A DNA stretch of 64,000 nucleotides, taken from NCBI RefSeq assembly GCF_928392795.1, contig NZ_CAKMTJ010000002.1, forward strand, positions 1 through 64,000, written 5' to 3'. Source of the DNA: Rothia nasimurium. Lineage in GTDB: Bacteria > Actinomycetota > Actinomycetes > Actinomycetales > Micrococcaceae. This document shows positions 9,521 through 18,966 of this stretch, piece by piece. How positions within the stretch are numbered: the stretch's first letter is position 1; each line of letters opens with the position of its first letter. A model generated the notes under the pieces. It had not been told where the DNA came from and did no database searches. It worked only from the letters and a program-made list of their open reading frames with translations. The translations under genes and the position numbers were made by a program.

Positions 9521-10939
9521 CTAGCGAACCAGCTCGTGAGCCAGAGCCCGCTCTAATTCCGGCTCAAAGAAAACGTAGCCACTAGCCAAGAGCTTATCGG
9601 CGCTCGCCAGCTGGCTCGCCAACGCTAATTCCTTCACTCCCTCCTGCCCCAGGGCCAGGGCAGGTACGGCAGCAGGGATAGGTAGCAGGACGGGGCGGCG
9701 TAGCACCTTTCCTACTGTCTTGGCCAGGGTCTTTGCCGTTACCGGCGTGGGTGCCACCGCATTTACCGGCCCCTCTAACTTTTCAGTGAGAACAGCGTGC
9801 ACGTAGATACCGGCAATGTCGTCCAGGCTGATCCAGCTCTGCACCTGCTTACCTGAACCAACCCAGCCACCGGTCCCGCTCAAGAAGGCCGGAAGCTGCA
9901 GGCGCAACATGCCACCCAGGGCAGACTGCACCAGGCCGGTACGCACGTTCACTACTCGAAGTCCAGCCTCGCGGGCAGGCTCACAGGCAGCCTCCCATGC
10001 CTGGCACACCTCCGCCAAGAAGCCACGCCCGGCGCTATCTTCTTCAGTGAGCACCACATTCCCCCGGTCAGCACCGTAGAACCCCACTGCCGAAGCGCAG
10101 ACGAAAACCTGCGGGGCAGCGTCCGCACCCCTCTGTTGCACAAGCTCAGCCAGAGTTGTTGCCAGCAGGGTTGTGGACTCAACGCGAGAATCAAGAATCT
10201 TCTTCTTATTCTCCTCGGTGAAGCGCTGGTTGATGCTGGCCCCGCCCAGGTGAATCACGGCGTCCGCCCCCTCAAAAGCGGCGGTATCAACCTCGCCAGC
10301 AGACGGATCCCAACGGAACTCGTGCTCAGCCTCGGGTGCGCGGCGCACCAGCGTGCGCACCGTATGCCCACCACCGGTCAGCAGGGCAACCACCTGGCGC
10401 CCCACCATGCCGGACGCCCCAGCCACCACGACCGTCAGCGGCTCCTGCTGGTAGCGCTGCTGAAAATCAAGATCGGCACCGATTCGGCGCTCGCGGGCAG
10501 CAAAAACCTTCTCAAGCTGTTTCTGAGCAGCGACCTGAGCCAGTCGTTCGGCGCCAGCCCCCACCTTTTCTACGGGTGCAGGGGCTGTGGGGAGCACCCT
10601 AAAAGTAATGCTGTCACGCACCACCGTATCGCCCGGGGTGGGCAGGAAATCGTGGGTGTGCTCCCAGGCCGAAAGGGGGCCGCGGGCCAGCTCATCGGTA
10701 AAGGAATCGGCGGACGCCCGAGTATGGCGAGCTGCCCACGGCAGGGTTAGCAGGCCCGAGGTCAGGGGCAGGGCCACCCGGGTATGAGCGGTACTTCCCG
10801 GTTCCTGAGGACTGCCCTCCTCAACCACAGACCCAGCCCAGTGAGGGGTCGCCCGGGTCAGGGCACCCGGACGCATAAACCAGGTGCGCACAGTTTCCTC
10901 GGCATAGGGGTAGGCGGCGGTATAGGTAAAGTTAGCCAT
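9521..10939 (-). CDS. TIGR01777-family epimerase with N-terminal SRPBCC-like domain
   Basis: The 472-residue protein is a fusion. Residues 1-145 resemble an SRPBCC ligand-binding fold (TAAYPYAEETVRTWFMRPGALTRATP). The rest is an extended short-chain dehydrogenase of the TIGR01777/YfcH type with the dinucleotide motif GASGMVGRQV near 175, then VIHLGGASINQRFT and CASAVGFYGADRG, closed by a DUF1731-like tail. It probably acts on a nucleotide sugar or similar substrate, unidentified. A strong AGGAGG precedes the ATG. Such fusions are known in actinobacteria. Confidence 0.9.
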   Translation of the reverse strand: MANFTYTAAYPYAEETVRTWFMRPGALTRATPHWAGSVVEEGSPQEPGSTAHTRVALPLTSGLLTLPWAARHTRASADSFTDELARGPLSAWEHTHDFLPTPGDTVVRDSITFRVLPTAPAPVEKVGAGAERLAQVAAQKQLEKVFAARERRIGADLDFQQRYQQEPLTVVVAGASGMVGRQVVALLTGGGHTVRTLVRRAPEAEHEFRWDPSAGEVDTAAFEGADAVIHLGGASINQRFTEENKKKILDSRVESTTLLATTLAELVQQRGADAAPQVFVCASAVGFYGADRGNVVLTEEDSAGRGFLAEVCQAWEAACEPAREAGLRVVNVRTGLVQSALGGMLRLQLPAFLSGTGGWVGSGKQVQSWISLDDIAGIYVHAVLTEKLEGPVNAVAPTPVTAKTLAKTVGKVLRRPVLLPIPAAVPALALGQEGVKELALASQLASADKLLASGYVFFEPELERALAHELVR

Positions 10940-11069
10940 GGGAGCCCTCCTGGGATCAAAGGAATTTTAAGCAACCTTACCTTTTAGGAGGGGTAATGCG
11001 CAGCAGGTACGCGCGATTGATAGAAAAGAAAGCCGACCTAGAGACCTATTCATTAAGGTGGGTGGAGCA

Positions 11070-11161
11070 GGCTCACAGCGAAGCTGCTGGCTCGGCGGCT
11101 GGCGTGAATCGCCTTGTGAGCGAAGCGAACCAGGCGAGAGGGTCGGCAGCGAGCGTGAGCC
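11070..11161. repeat. REP-like palindromic element, short copy
   Basis: The ends GGCTCACAGCGAAGCTGCTG and GGCAGCGAGCGTGAGCC are imperfect inverted repeats. The interior CGTGAATCGCC and AGGCGAGAGGGTCGG recurs at 27128-27270. It lies just beyond the stop of the next minus-strand gene. It looks like a dispersed intergenic repeat that folds into a long hairpin. Confidence 0.75.
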
Positions 11162-11172
11162 TGCGGAACCCC

Positions 11173-11631
11173 TTAGATAGCCAGAGCGGTTAGTTTGGCC
11201 TCCACAGCCTCAATCAGCTCAGCCAGCGTAGTGATGTAATACTTCTCAGCCAACGTCACCGCATTCTCACCCGGCAGGCCATCCGTAGCGAAAGATCCCA
11301 GGCCAAAACCCGCCCCCGTACCAAAGCTGCTGGGTGCGGGTGCCTGGCCGCCCGCGTCCTGACCAAAAGCGCCCACACCAAAGGCGGACGCCGGGGCGCT
11401 CGCCGCCTCGCGCGTGAGGGTGTACCCGTAGGCGGTCGAATCGGCATAACTGATATTGAGCACATACTCCACCTGCACGCCGTCCTCGGAGCGCTCCACC
11501 GACAGGTCAGCATCGTCAAGAAACTCACCGTCGAGCTCCAGACCACCGTTGTACTCAAGGGCCCACCCAAACTTACGGGCCAGCGCAAAGGCGGTCTCTT
11601 TAATCTGGGTGTGCTGCGGATCAACGGCCAT
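11173..11631 (-). CDS. Hypothetical protein, YbjN-like sensory fold possible
   Basis: This acidic cytoplasmic protein of about 152 residues starts at ATG 11629-11631, with AAGGAG 6 bases upstream; the longer open frame has no site. Residues 10-70 (FALARKFGWALEYNGGLELDG, then VEYVLNISYADSTAYGYTL) align with the small protein at 44214-44702 (HALATDFGYDFEYDAPAEVDG, LLNIFYIGDERRYGFAL), so the two are distant paralogs. A Gly/Ala/Phe-rich linker leads to a C-terminal helix (TTLAELIEAVEAKL). The family is not recognised with certainty. Confidence 0.7.
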   Translation of the reverse strand: MAVDPQHTQIKETAFALARKFGWALEYNGGLELDGEFLDDADLSVERSEDGVQVEYVLNISYADSTAYGYTLTREAASAPASAFGVGAFGQDAGGQAPAPSSFGTGAGFGLGSFATDGLPGENAVTLAEKYYITTLAELIEAVEAKLTALAI

Positions 11632-12029
11632 TGATACTCCTTGCCGAGGCGGATGTTTCGTATCTACTGTACTCGGAGTCAAAGAAAGGGGATAAAGAGA
11701 AGTGGAGACGAGCCCTTCCCAGGGGGCTCGCCTCCACTTCGATGCACTGCCCACACCCCTGCGGGCAGCTATCAGAGACGATAAATTTGAAACACACTCA
11801 TACTCTGAATCGCAGGTCTGTCAGCCCAAACTCTTCCAGACCTACTACACCAAGTATGACATCTGAACCTCTGCAAAACCTGAGATTCTGTAGGTATAAA
11901 AGGGGATAAAAACTAGGCAGGTATATAGGGTTGCCCCCTATTTTGGGTCTGGCAAGGTCAAACAAAACCACCCCTAAATAGTGCAAATTTTATCTATCTG
12001 TAAAAAATTTCTAGACCTTCAGGGCGTGT
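11632..12029. other. AT-rich intergenic stretch without a convincing gene
   Basis: About 400 bases hold the hairpin at 11699-11740 and AT-rich DNA with short pyrimidine and purine runs (TATAAAAGGGGATAAAAAC). Short open frames on either strand lack ribosome sites and codon bias. A small untranslated RNA ending at the hairpin is possible but unproven. Confidence 0.5.
11699..11740. terminator. Strong hairpin in the 11.7-kb intergenic stretch
   Basis: GAAGTGGAGACGAGCCC (11699-11715) pairs with GGGCTCGCCTCCACTTC (11724-11740) with one mismatch. It lies upstream of the 11631 start. The permease gene already has its own hairpin at 12030-12070, so the transcript ended here is unclear. Confidence 0.65.
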
Positions 12030-12070
12030 TGCCCTCTCTGTCACACGCTTGGCCGGTGCTAGAGAGGGCA
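12030..12070 (-). terminator. Hairpin after the APC permease gene
   Basis: TGCCCTCTCT (12030-12039) pairs perfectly with AGAGAGGGCA (12061-12070), 17 bases past the permease stop. Confidence 0.75.
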
Positions 12071-12086
12071 TGGTGGTACAGTCGCT

Positions 12087-13589
12087 CTATTTCACCTCGT
12101 CCAGGTCAGCAGACTCGGGTACCTTGACCCGGGTATCCATATTCAGAGTCTCACCCCGGAAGAAGGGCTTGAACTCGTCCCGGCCCATCAACAGCGCCAT
12201 CAGGCCAAAACCAATCACAAACGAAGCTACCGCAGTGACAAAGACACCGCTGGTACTCAGCATCTGGGTATAGCCGTACTCCGGGTCAGCCATATTGACC
12301 AGAGAAATCACCAGAATCGCGGTCATCATCACGCCACCGGTTGCTGGAATGATCAAACGGAAGACCACATTGCGGGCGCTGGTGAAAATATCGCCCCGGT
12401 AGTACTTGATGCAGGCGAAGGACGTCACTGCGTAGTACAGGGCCACAGCCACACTGGCTGCCTCAATCGTATCGGCCAGCATGTTCTCACTGATGTAGGT
12501 CATGCCCGCGTAGAAGAGAGCCGAGCAAACACCCATATAAACAGTGGAAGTCTTAGGGGTCTTGAACTTGGGGTGTACATCGCCGAACTTAGCCGGAACT
12601 GACCGGTAAACCGCCATAGCGAAAATGCCGCGGGACGAAGGCAGAATCGTGGTCTGGCAGGTTGCCAGGGCAGATACAGCCACCGCCAGAATGATGATCC
12701 AACCCCAGGAGCCCAGGGCGGCGTCCTTAAAGGGGGTGAAGACGTCGTCCGAATTATCGGGGTTAGCCAGGCCAATGCCGCCCGACCCAGCGCCCGCGTA
12801 CATCAGGGCCACCACGGTCACAAACACATAGGTAACCACCAAAATAGAGCTGGAAAGGACGGCTGCGCGCCCCGGGGTGCGGTGAGGGTCCTTGGTCTCT
12901 TCGGCAATGGCCAGGCAGGTGTCCCAACCCCAGTAAATGAAGATAGCGATGAGAACAGCCTGAATCATTCCGTCAAAGCTAGCCTCAAAGGGATTGAACC
13001 AGCTGGCTTCAAACTCATAGCCGGTCACAGCCCCCGATGCCAGGGAATTAAAGACACCCAGGGCCAGCAAAACAATCGCCACGTACTGAATACCCACCAA
13101 TAGCCACTGGGTCAGCGAACCGGCCTCAATATTGCGGTAGGAAATCCAAGTGGTCAGGGCAATCACCAGAACACCGGTCGCCACAATGACGTGCTTGTTG
13201 TGGGCCAGGTCGTCCTGCCCCACCAGCAGCCAGAAGTAGATAGCCGCAATCTGGGTCTGATTCGCCATAGCAATCACACCCGCAACAATCACGCCCCAGC
13301 CAGAAATCCAGCCGGTCTTCGGCCCAAAAGCTTTAGCGCCCCAGGTGAAGACCGTGCCCGAATCCGGCACCGCCTCGTTCAGCTCTTTATAAGAGAGCGC
13401 CGTCAGGAGCATAGGGATAAAACCCAAAATCAGGGCTATCGGGGCTTGGTAGCCCACGGCTATCACGATGAAGCCGATAGAGGCAGCCAGTGAGTACATG
13501 GGGGCGGTTGACGCTACCCCGATGACGGTTGAAGAAGCTAGCCCCAGGCGCCCTGCGGCGAGGCCTTTGTGGCGGAAGTCGTTGGTCAT
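12087..13589 (-). CDS. APC-family amino acid permease
   Basis: The 500-residue membrane protein has about 12 hydrophobic helices. The first carries the APC signature GVASTAPMYSLAASIGFI and the sequence YKELNEAVPDSGTVFTWGAKAFGP, typical of amino acid-polyamine-organocation transporters. A second family landmark is the FIYWGWDTCLAIAEETKDPHRTPG loop. It should import an amino acid or amine by proton or sodium coupling; the substrate is not predictable. The ATG lies 10-15 bases after a GAGGATGA. It is a single gene with its own terminator, followed on the same strand by the AGCS symporter gene upstream. Confidence 0.9.
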   Translation of the reverse strand: MTNDFRHKGLAAGRLGLASSTVIGVASTAPMYSLAASIGFIVIAVGYQAPIALILGFIPMLLTALSYKELNEAVPDSGTVFTWGAKAFGPKTGWISGWGVIVAGVIAMANQTQIAAIYFWLLVGQDDLAHNKHVIVATGVLVIALTTWISYRNIEAGSLTQWLLVGIQYVAIVLLALGVFNSLASGAVTGYEFEASWFNPFEASFDGMIQAVLIAIFIYWGWDTCLAIAEETKDPHRTPGRAAVLSSSILVVTYVFVTVVALMYAGAGSGGIGLANPDNSDDVFTPFKDAALGSWGWIIILAVAVSALATCQTTILPSSRGIFAMAVYRSVPAKFGDVHPKFKTPKTSTVYMGVCSALFYAGMTYISENMLADTIEAASVAVALYYAVTSFACIKYYRGDIFTSARNVVFRLIIPATGGVMMTAILVISLVNMADPEYGYTQMLSTSGVFVTAVASFVIGFGLMALLMGRDEFKPFFRGETLNMDTRVKVPESADLDEVK

Positions 13590-13682
13590 TGTCGCTAAAG
13601 ATCATCCTCTGCGGTGGGGTGGGCGTAAGAAGCCTACCCCGGTGGCGGTTAAGAACAGCTTTCAGTATAGGGGTTTAAAACC

Positions 13683-13739
13683 AGGACGCCGCCGCGCACC
13701 ATCCCTGCCAAGGGGCAGGGTGGTGGGCGGCGGCGTCCT
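13683..13739 (-). terminator. Hairpin after the AGCS symporter gene
   Basis: AGGACGCCGCCGC pairs with GCGGCGGCGTCCT (right arm 13727-13739), with further pairing of CCATCCCTGCC and GGCAGGGTGG inside. The GGACGCC/GGCGTCC stem base is common to many terminators here. Confidence 0.85.
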
Positions 13740-13765
13740 AACGGAATAGCTACCCGAAGGGTGAA

Positions 13766-15316
13766 CTACTTGCCGCGGGCGGCGCGCTTTTCAGCCTGCT
13801 CGCGGTCGTAGGCCTGCCAGTACTCGCGCTGGGTGAGCTCGTCGGTGCCGTCCCAGGCGTCCAGGTTCTTGATCTCGGGCAGGTCTGAGGCCTGGAAGAC
13901 CGGTTCCAGGCCGGCCTTGCGCTGGGCCTCGTAGTTGCGCAGTACCTTCATGACCTGAGGCATGAGCAGGCAGACCGCGGTCAGGTTGACGATAACCATA
14001 CCGCCGTTGAGCAGGTCAGCCAGGTTCCACAGCAGATCCAGCGAAGCGATGGCACCGAAGAATACGAACAGAATCACAATGACGCGGAAGATGTTCATGG
14101 GCAGGTGCTTCTCGGTGACGAAGCGGATGTTGGACTCGCCGTAGTAGTAGTTACCGATAATCGACGAGAAGGCAAAGAGGGCAATCGCTACGGTCAGGAA
14201 GTGAACCGCCCAGGGACCCAGGTGGGTTGAGAGAGCGGTCTGGGTGAGGGTGCCGGAGGCATCGCGGTTGCCGTAGGGGATATCGCCTGCAACGAGCACG
14301 ATGAAGGCGGTCACGGAGCAGACCAGCATGGTGTCGAAGTAGACGCCCAGAGCCTGCACGAAGCCCTGCTTGGCGGGGTGGGAGACGGACGCGGTTGCAC
14401 CGGCGTTGGGGGCGGTACCCATACCGGCCTCGTTGGAGAGCAGGCCGCGGCGCATGCCCTGGGTAATCACACCGATGAGGGTGCCGGTCACGAACTCTTC
14501 CAAACCGAAAGCACCGGCGAAGATAGCCCCCAGTACAGCGGGAACCTCACCCAGGTTCATTGCAACAATGATCAGACCCAGAATCAGGTAGAGAACTGCC
14601 ATGAAGGGAACCAGGATCTCGGTGACCGAGGAAATGGTGCGGATGCCGCCGAAGATAATAAAGCCCGCAATGACCGCGATGATAATACCGAGGGTGACGC
14701 GGAATCCCATGCCGTTGGTACCGCTGATGTCAACGCCGAAGGAGCCAGCTGCTGCCCCCACGATGGAGTTGGTCTGCACGGCCACGAACACGAAGGCGTA
14801 GGTGATCACGATGAAGGCAACGAAGATGAGACCCAGCCAGCGGGCGTTGAGGCCGCGCTGCATATAGTAGGCGGGGCCACCGATGTAGGAGTCCTCGCCT
14901 TTGCGCTTGTAGAGCTGGCCCAGCAGGGACTCTGCGAAGGCGGATGCTGCACCAATGGAGGCGATGACCCACATCCAGAAGACAGCGCCGGGACCACCCA
15001 GGATGATAGCCATGGCAACGCCGACGATATTACCCACACCCACGCGGGAGGCTGCCGAAACTGTAAAGGCGCGGAAGGCTGAGATGCTCTTCTTGCCGTT
15101 GTACTCGGTACCTGCCGGGTCCTTGAGGGTGCGGAACATTTCGCCAATCAGGCGGAACTGCACGCCTCGTGTTGCGATGGTGATGCCCAGACCTACGGCT
15201 ACCAGAGCGTACATGAGGAAGTAGGCCCAGAGTGCATCTGAGATGCCGGTGATAACCTCGGTTGCTCCAGCGGTGGATTCGTTAATCCAGTTCACTGCAT
15301 TGAGCAGAGTATCCAT
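13766..15316 (-). CDS. Alanine/glycine:cation symporter (AGCS, AlsT-like)
   Basis: The 516-residue polytopic protein matches AGCS symporters: ATRGVQFRLIGEMFRTL near the start, RVGVGNIVGVAMAIILGGPGAVFWMWV (the family signature with G-x-G-N-I-x-G), YIGGPAYYMQRGL and a late SNEAGMGTAPNAGATA. It imports alanine or glycine with sodium or protons. The C-terminal 70 residues are hydrophilic and charged. GGAG lies 7 bases before the ATG. Substrate by family only. Confidence 0.92.
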   Translation of the reverse strand: MDTLLNAVNWINESTAGATEVITGISDALWAYFLMYALVAVGLGITIATRGVQFRLIGEMFRTLKDPAGTEYNGKKSISAFRAFTVSAASRVGVGNIVGVAMAIILGGPGAVFWMWVIASIGAASAFAESLLGQLYKRKGEDSYIGGPAYYMQRGLNARWLGLIFVAFIVITYAFVFVAVQTNSIVGAAAGSFGVDISGTNGMGFRVTLGIIIAVIAGFIIFGGIRTISSVTEILVPFMAVLYLILGLIIVAMNLGEVPAVLGAIFAGAFGLEEFVTGTLIGVITQGMRRGLLSNEAGMGTAPNAGATASVSHPAKQGFVQALGVYFDTMLVCSVTAFIVLVAGDIPYGNRDASGTLTQTALSTHLGPWAVHFLTVAIALFAFSSIIGNYYYGESNIRFVTEKHLPMNIFRVIVILFVFFGAIASLDLLWNLADLLNGGMVIVNLTAVCLLMPQVMKVLRNYEAQRKAGLEPVFQASDLPEIKNLDAWDGTDELTQREYWQAYDREQAEKRAARGK

Positions 15317-15533
15317 GCGTGCTCCAAATCGTTATAAGGGCGGACCGGTCCGGGGTATGGGTGGGCCGGTTGCACTTGGTGGGGCGCCTTAGCTGCGGCA
15401 CGGTGGGCAGTAAGGGCGGAGAATCACCGGCGCTAGGGCGGTGAACACTAGGGGTAATTCTCACAGCTCGCTTGCGATTGTGCAAAACAGGTACGGTGTG
15501 ATGTTGCCGTTTCGCTCTTAGAATTCACCCTAG

Positions 15534-15600
15534 AAGGGGACCGCACAACCTAAAAGGGACCACGTAATATGCGGTCCCTTTTAGGTTGTGCGGTCCCCTT
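15534..15600 (-). terminator. Perfect 28-bp stem hairpin after the first nhaA
   Basis: The arms 15534-15561 and 15573-15600 are perfectly complementary around an 11-base loop. The stem repeats GGGGACCGCA and AAAAGGGACC. It starts 25 bases past the nhaA stop. A close relative lies after the second nhaA. Confidence 0.85.
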
Positions 15601-15625
15601 GCAGGTGTGCTGGGGTGGACGGACG

Positions 15626-16984
15626 CTAGGCGCCGGGGCGGGGTGTGTCCGTGTTGTCGGTGAAGACGTCAGGGATGCCGTCCTGGTTCTCGTCCACGCT
15701 TTCCTTCAGGGTGACTTCCTTGTAGTGCTTGTTGCGGATCGACAGGATGGTGGCACCCAGAAGTGCGGCAATGAGGGAGCCGATCATGATGCCGACCTTG
15801 GCGTCCTCGGTGTGCAGGGAGCCTGCCTCGAAGGAGAGCTCGGCAACCAGCATGGAGACGGTGAAGCCGATACCGCCGGTGACCGCCAGGCCAATGACAT
15901 CGATCCACTTAATATCGGGATCCAGGTTGACCCCGCGGAAGCGGGTAATCAGCCAGGTGGTGCCGGTAATGCCAACGGTTTTACCCAGCACCAGACCGAC
16001 CATAATACCGATAGCAACGGAATCTGCCAGGGCGGTCTTAAGGCCGTCCCAGCCGCCAACGGCTACACCGGCGGAGAAGAAGGCGAAGACGGGGACGCAG
16101 AAGCCGGTGGAGAGCGGACGCAGGCGGTGCTCCAGGGTCTCGGCCAGGGAGGCGTGAGCATCGGCTTGCTTAGCCTGGGCGGTCATGCGGACGGGGACGC
16201 AGAAGCCCAGAATGACGCCCGCGATGGTGGCGTGAATGCCTGACTCTAGGAAGAGGGCCCAGGTGATAAGACCCAGGGGGAGCAGGATAACCCAGGCCGC
16301 CCACTTTTTCTCGTGGAAGAACTTCTCATGCTTGTGAGTCAGCCAGAAATATAGCCCAATGGGAATGATTGAGATAATCAGGTACCAGGCGTGGAAGTTA
16401 CTGGTGTAGAAGAGGGCGATAATAACGATGGCAATCAGGTCATCGACCACAGCCAGGGTCAGTAGGAAGGTGCGCAGGGCCGCGGGTAGGAAGGTGCCCA
16501 CACCGGCCAGCACGGCCACCGCGAAAGCGATATCGGTAGCGGCGGGAATAGCCCAGCCGTGCACAGCGGTCTCATTGCCGTGGTTGATGGCGAAATAGAT
16601 AATAGCCGGGGTCATGGCACCGCCGAAGGCGGCCGCGATGGGGACGACGGCTTTACCCGGGTCACGTAGGTCGCCCACCACGAACTCTTTTTTGAGTTCT
16701 AGGCCGGTGAGGAAGAAGAAGACCGTGAGCAGGCCGTCAGCGGCCCACAGGTGCACGTTCATCATCAGGTGGCTGAAGCCGGGAATGTTCAAGCCCAGCT
16801 CGGTATCGCGCACACTCTCGTAGAAATGTGCGGCTTGGGAGTTAGCCAGAATAACGGCGAGCACGGTGGCGGCGAGCAGAATAAAACCACCCACCGATTC
16901 CTTGCGCATAATCTCTGAGACGCGGCTGGTCTCGGCGTACGATCCGCGGGAAAAGAGCGGGTCCTTGTGAGGCGTCTGAGTCAT
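15626..16984 (-). CDS. nhaA: Na+/H+ antiporter NhaA, copy 1
   Basis: The 452-residue NhaA-family antiporter exports sodium for protons, giving salt and alkaline tolerance. Seen: LLTVFFFLTGLELKKEFVVGDLRDPGKA, AIPAATDIAFAVAVLAGVG and LTLAVVDDLIAIVIIALFYT, where the paired aspartates VVDD correspond to the essential ion-binding pair. The C-terminal tail DENQDGIPDVFTDN has the spacing of a calcium-binding EF-hand or dockerin-like loop (DxNxDGxxD). AAGGAGAGG precedes the ATG. It is adjacent to a second NhaA of similar layout, each with its own terminator. Confidence 0.95.
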   Translation of the reverse strand: MTQTPHKDPLFSRGSYAETSRVSEIMRKESVGGFILLAATVLAVILANSQAAHFYESVRDTELGLNIPGFSHLMMNVHLWAADGLLTVFFFLTGLELKKEFVVGDLRDPGKAVVPIAAAFGGAMTPAIIYFAINHGNETAVHGWAIPAATDIAFAVAVLAGVGTFLPAALRTFLLTLAVVDDLIAIVIIALFYTSNFHAWYLIISIIPIGLYFWLTHKHEKFFHEKKWAAWVILLPLGLITWALFLESGIHATIAGVILGFCVPVRMTAQAKQADAHASLAETLEHRLRPLSTGFCVPVFAFFSAGVAVGGWDGLKTALADSVAIGIMVGLVLGKTVGITGTTWLITRFRGVNLDPDIKWIDVIGLAVTGGIGFTVSMLVAELSFEAGSLHTEDAKVGIMIGSLIAALLGATILSIRNKHYKEVTLKESVDENQDGIPDVFTDNTDTPRPGA

Positions 16985-17107
16985 GCCTCTCCTTAGGTCG
17001 GGTGTGTGTCTTCGCTTGCTTCAGGTTCCATTATGCTCCTTTAGCCCAGCTAATGCCGGAATCTGAGATGCAGAACTGCACACCGGCGTCCGCCCCTCAT
17101 CTCACTC

Positions 17108-17172
17108 AAGGGGACCGCAAAACCTAAAAGGGACCGCATATTATGCGGTCCCTTTTAAGAAATCAGGTCCCC
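17108..17172 (-). terminator. Nested hairpin after the second nhaA
   Basis: TAAAAGGGACCGCATA (17125-17140) pairs with TATGCGGTCCCTTTTA (17142-17157), enclosed by GGGGACC/GGTCCCC. It resembles the 15534-15600 hairpin, so the 3' ends were probably duplicated with the genes. Confidence 0.8.
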
Positions 17173-17202
17173 TCGGGGGGTGTACCGAGGGGCGGGCGGA
17201 CG

Positions 17203-18552
17203 CTAGGCGCCGGGGCGGGGTGCGTCCGTGTTGTCGGTGAAGACGTCGGGGATGCCGTCCTCGTTCTCGTCCACGGTCTCCTTCAGCGCAATCTGCTTGT
17301 AGTGCTTGTTGCGAATCGACAGGATAACGGCACCTAGCAGGGCGGCGGTAACCGAAGCGGTCAGAATCGCGACCTTAGCTGCATCGTTGTAGTCGGAGCC
17401 CAGACCGAAGGACAGCTCGGCAATCAGCAGGGAGACGGTGAAGCCGATACCGGCCAGGGTGGCTACGCCAATAACATCGATCCATGCGATATCGGGGTCG
17501 AGGTTGGCACGGCGCAGGCGGGTGACCAGCCAGGTGGAGACCGTAATACCAATCATCTTGCCGAAAATCAGGGCCAGAATGATGCCGTAAGCAATCGGCT
17601 CGGTGACCGCGTCAATGAAGCCCTGGAAGCCGCCGATAGCGACGCCCGCTGAGAAGAAGGCGAAGACGGGTACACAGAAACCTGCGGAGAAGGGGCGCAC
17701 GCGGTGCTCCATGACCTCGGCCAGGCCGTGGTGGGCGTCCGCCGCTTCGGTGCGCTTGTTCTTGCGCACGGGAATCATGAAGGCCAGAATGACGCCCGCG
17801 ATGGTGGCGTGAATACCGGAGTTAAGGAAGAGTACCCAGACCACAAAACCGATGGGCAGCAGGATAAACCAGGACGCGGCCGGGGAGAGGTGGAAGAGCT
17901 TCTCACCCTTACGCGCTACCAGGGCGTAGAGGGCAATGGGAATGATGGAGAGGGCCAGGAAGCCGATCTTCAGGTCTGAGGTGTAGAAGAGGGCGATGAT
18001 GGTAATGGCGATGAGGTCATCGACCACGGCCAGGGTGAGCAGGAAGGTGCGCAGGGCAGAGGGCAGGTGGGAGCCAATGACGGCGAGGACGGCCACGGCA
18101 AAGGCGATGTCGGTTGCCGCGGGAATAGCCCAGCCCCCGAGGGCCTCAGAGCTGCTATTGAGGTTGACCAGTACGTAGATGATGGCGGGCAGGGCAACGC
18201 CGCCTGCCGCTGCCACGATGGGTACCAGGGCCTTGCCGGGGTTGCGCAGGTCGCCCTCGACGAATTCTTTTTTGAGTTCTAGACCGACCAGGAAGAAGAA
18301 GACTGCTAGCAGACCGTCGGCTGCCCAGTGGCCGATGGAGAGTTTAAGGTGCAGGCCCCAGAAGTCTGCGCCCAGGTAGGTGTCGCGCAGGCCGAAGTAG
18401 TGCTCGGCGGCGGCTGAGTTGGCAAAAACAAGGGCGAGGACGGTGGCAACCAGCAGGATGATGCCGCCGGTGGATTCCTTCGAAAGGATTTCTGAAACGC
18501 GCTGGGATTCCTTGTAGGAGCCGCGCGATAGGACGGTGTTTTCTGATGACAT
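17203..18552 (-). CDS. nhaA: Na+/H+ antiporter NhaA, copy 2
   Basis: This protein of about 449 residues has the same motifs as its neighbour: LLAVFFFLVGLELKKEFVEGDLRNPGKA, AIPAATDIAFAVAVLAVIG, LTLAVVDDLIAITIIALFYT and the tail DENEDGIPDVFTDNTDAPRPGA. The start is set at ATG 18550-18552, after AAAGAGC; 15 upstream codons are open without a site. The tandem copies differ through most of the sequence, so the duplication is not recent. They may differ in pH range or regulation, which sequence alone cannot show. Confidence 0.95.
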   Translation of the reverse strand: MSSENTVLSRGSYKESQRVSEILSKESTGGIILLVATVLALVFANSAAAEHYFGLRDTYLGADFWGLHLKLSIGHWAADGLLAVFFFLVGLELKKEFVEGDLRNPGKALVPIVAAAGGVALPAIIYVLVNLNSSSEALGGWAIPAATDIAFAVAVLAVIGSHLPSALRTFLLTLAVVDDLIAITIIALFYTSDLKIGFLALSIIPIALYALVARKGEKLFHLSPAASWFILLPIGFVVWVLFLNSGIHATIAGVILAFMIPVRKNKRTEAADAHHGLAEVMEHRVRPFSAGFCVPVFAFFSAGVAIGGFQGFIDAVTEPIAYGIILALIFGKMIGITVSTWLVTRLRRANLDPDIAWIDVIGVATLAGIGFTVSLLIAELSFGLGSDYNDAAKVAILTASVTAALLGAVILSIRNKHYKQIALKETVDENEDGIPDVFTDNTDAPRPGA

Positions 18553-18966
18553 AAACGCTCTTTGAGGTCGATGAGTAACGATAAACCGCCTACTCACCGG
18601 CCGCTTCTGAAGGGTTACCGGGGCGGACGCCTACAGCGCCGCGGGTGCCTACCTTCAGGTGGGGCGGTGGTGAGTTGGGCGGGCCGACCAGTCTTCCCGG
18701 CACACCTTAGTAACCTAGCTTATCAAATGCGAGGTGAGGAGGGGAATTAGATAACGGGAACAAGTTTTGGGAGCGAGCCATGCTAGCAAGAGGACGGCTT
18801 GAGGGGTACCTACCGAGACCTGGAGGCAAAAACTAGCCCTAAATAATCGATATTTTTCGCAAAACGCGCCAACACGGGTGCACCAGAAGCAGAAACCCTT
18901 TCGAAAGAAACTTAGACTAGGTATAGACAACCCCCAGTCCTCCCCATTGCACCGACCAGAGGAACC

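Noticed and set aside
15569..16243. 224-codon plus-strand open frame opposite nhaA
   Set aside because: It is antisense to conserved NhaA motifs; Gly/Asp-rich shadow.
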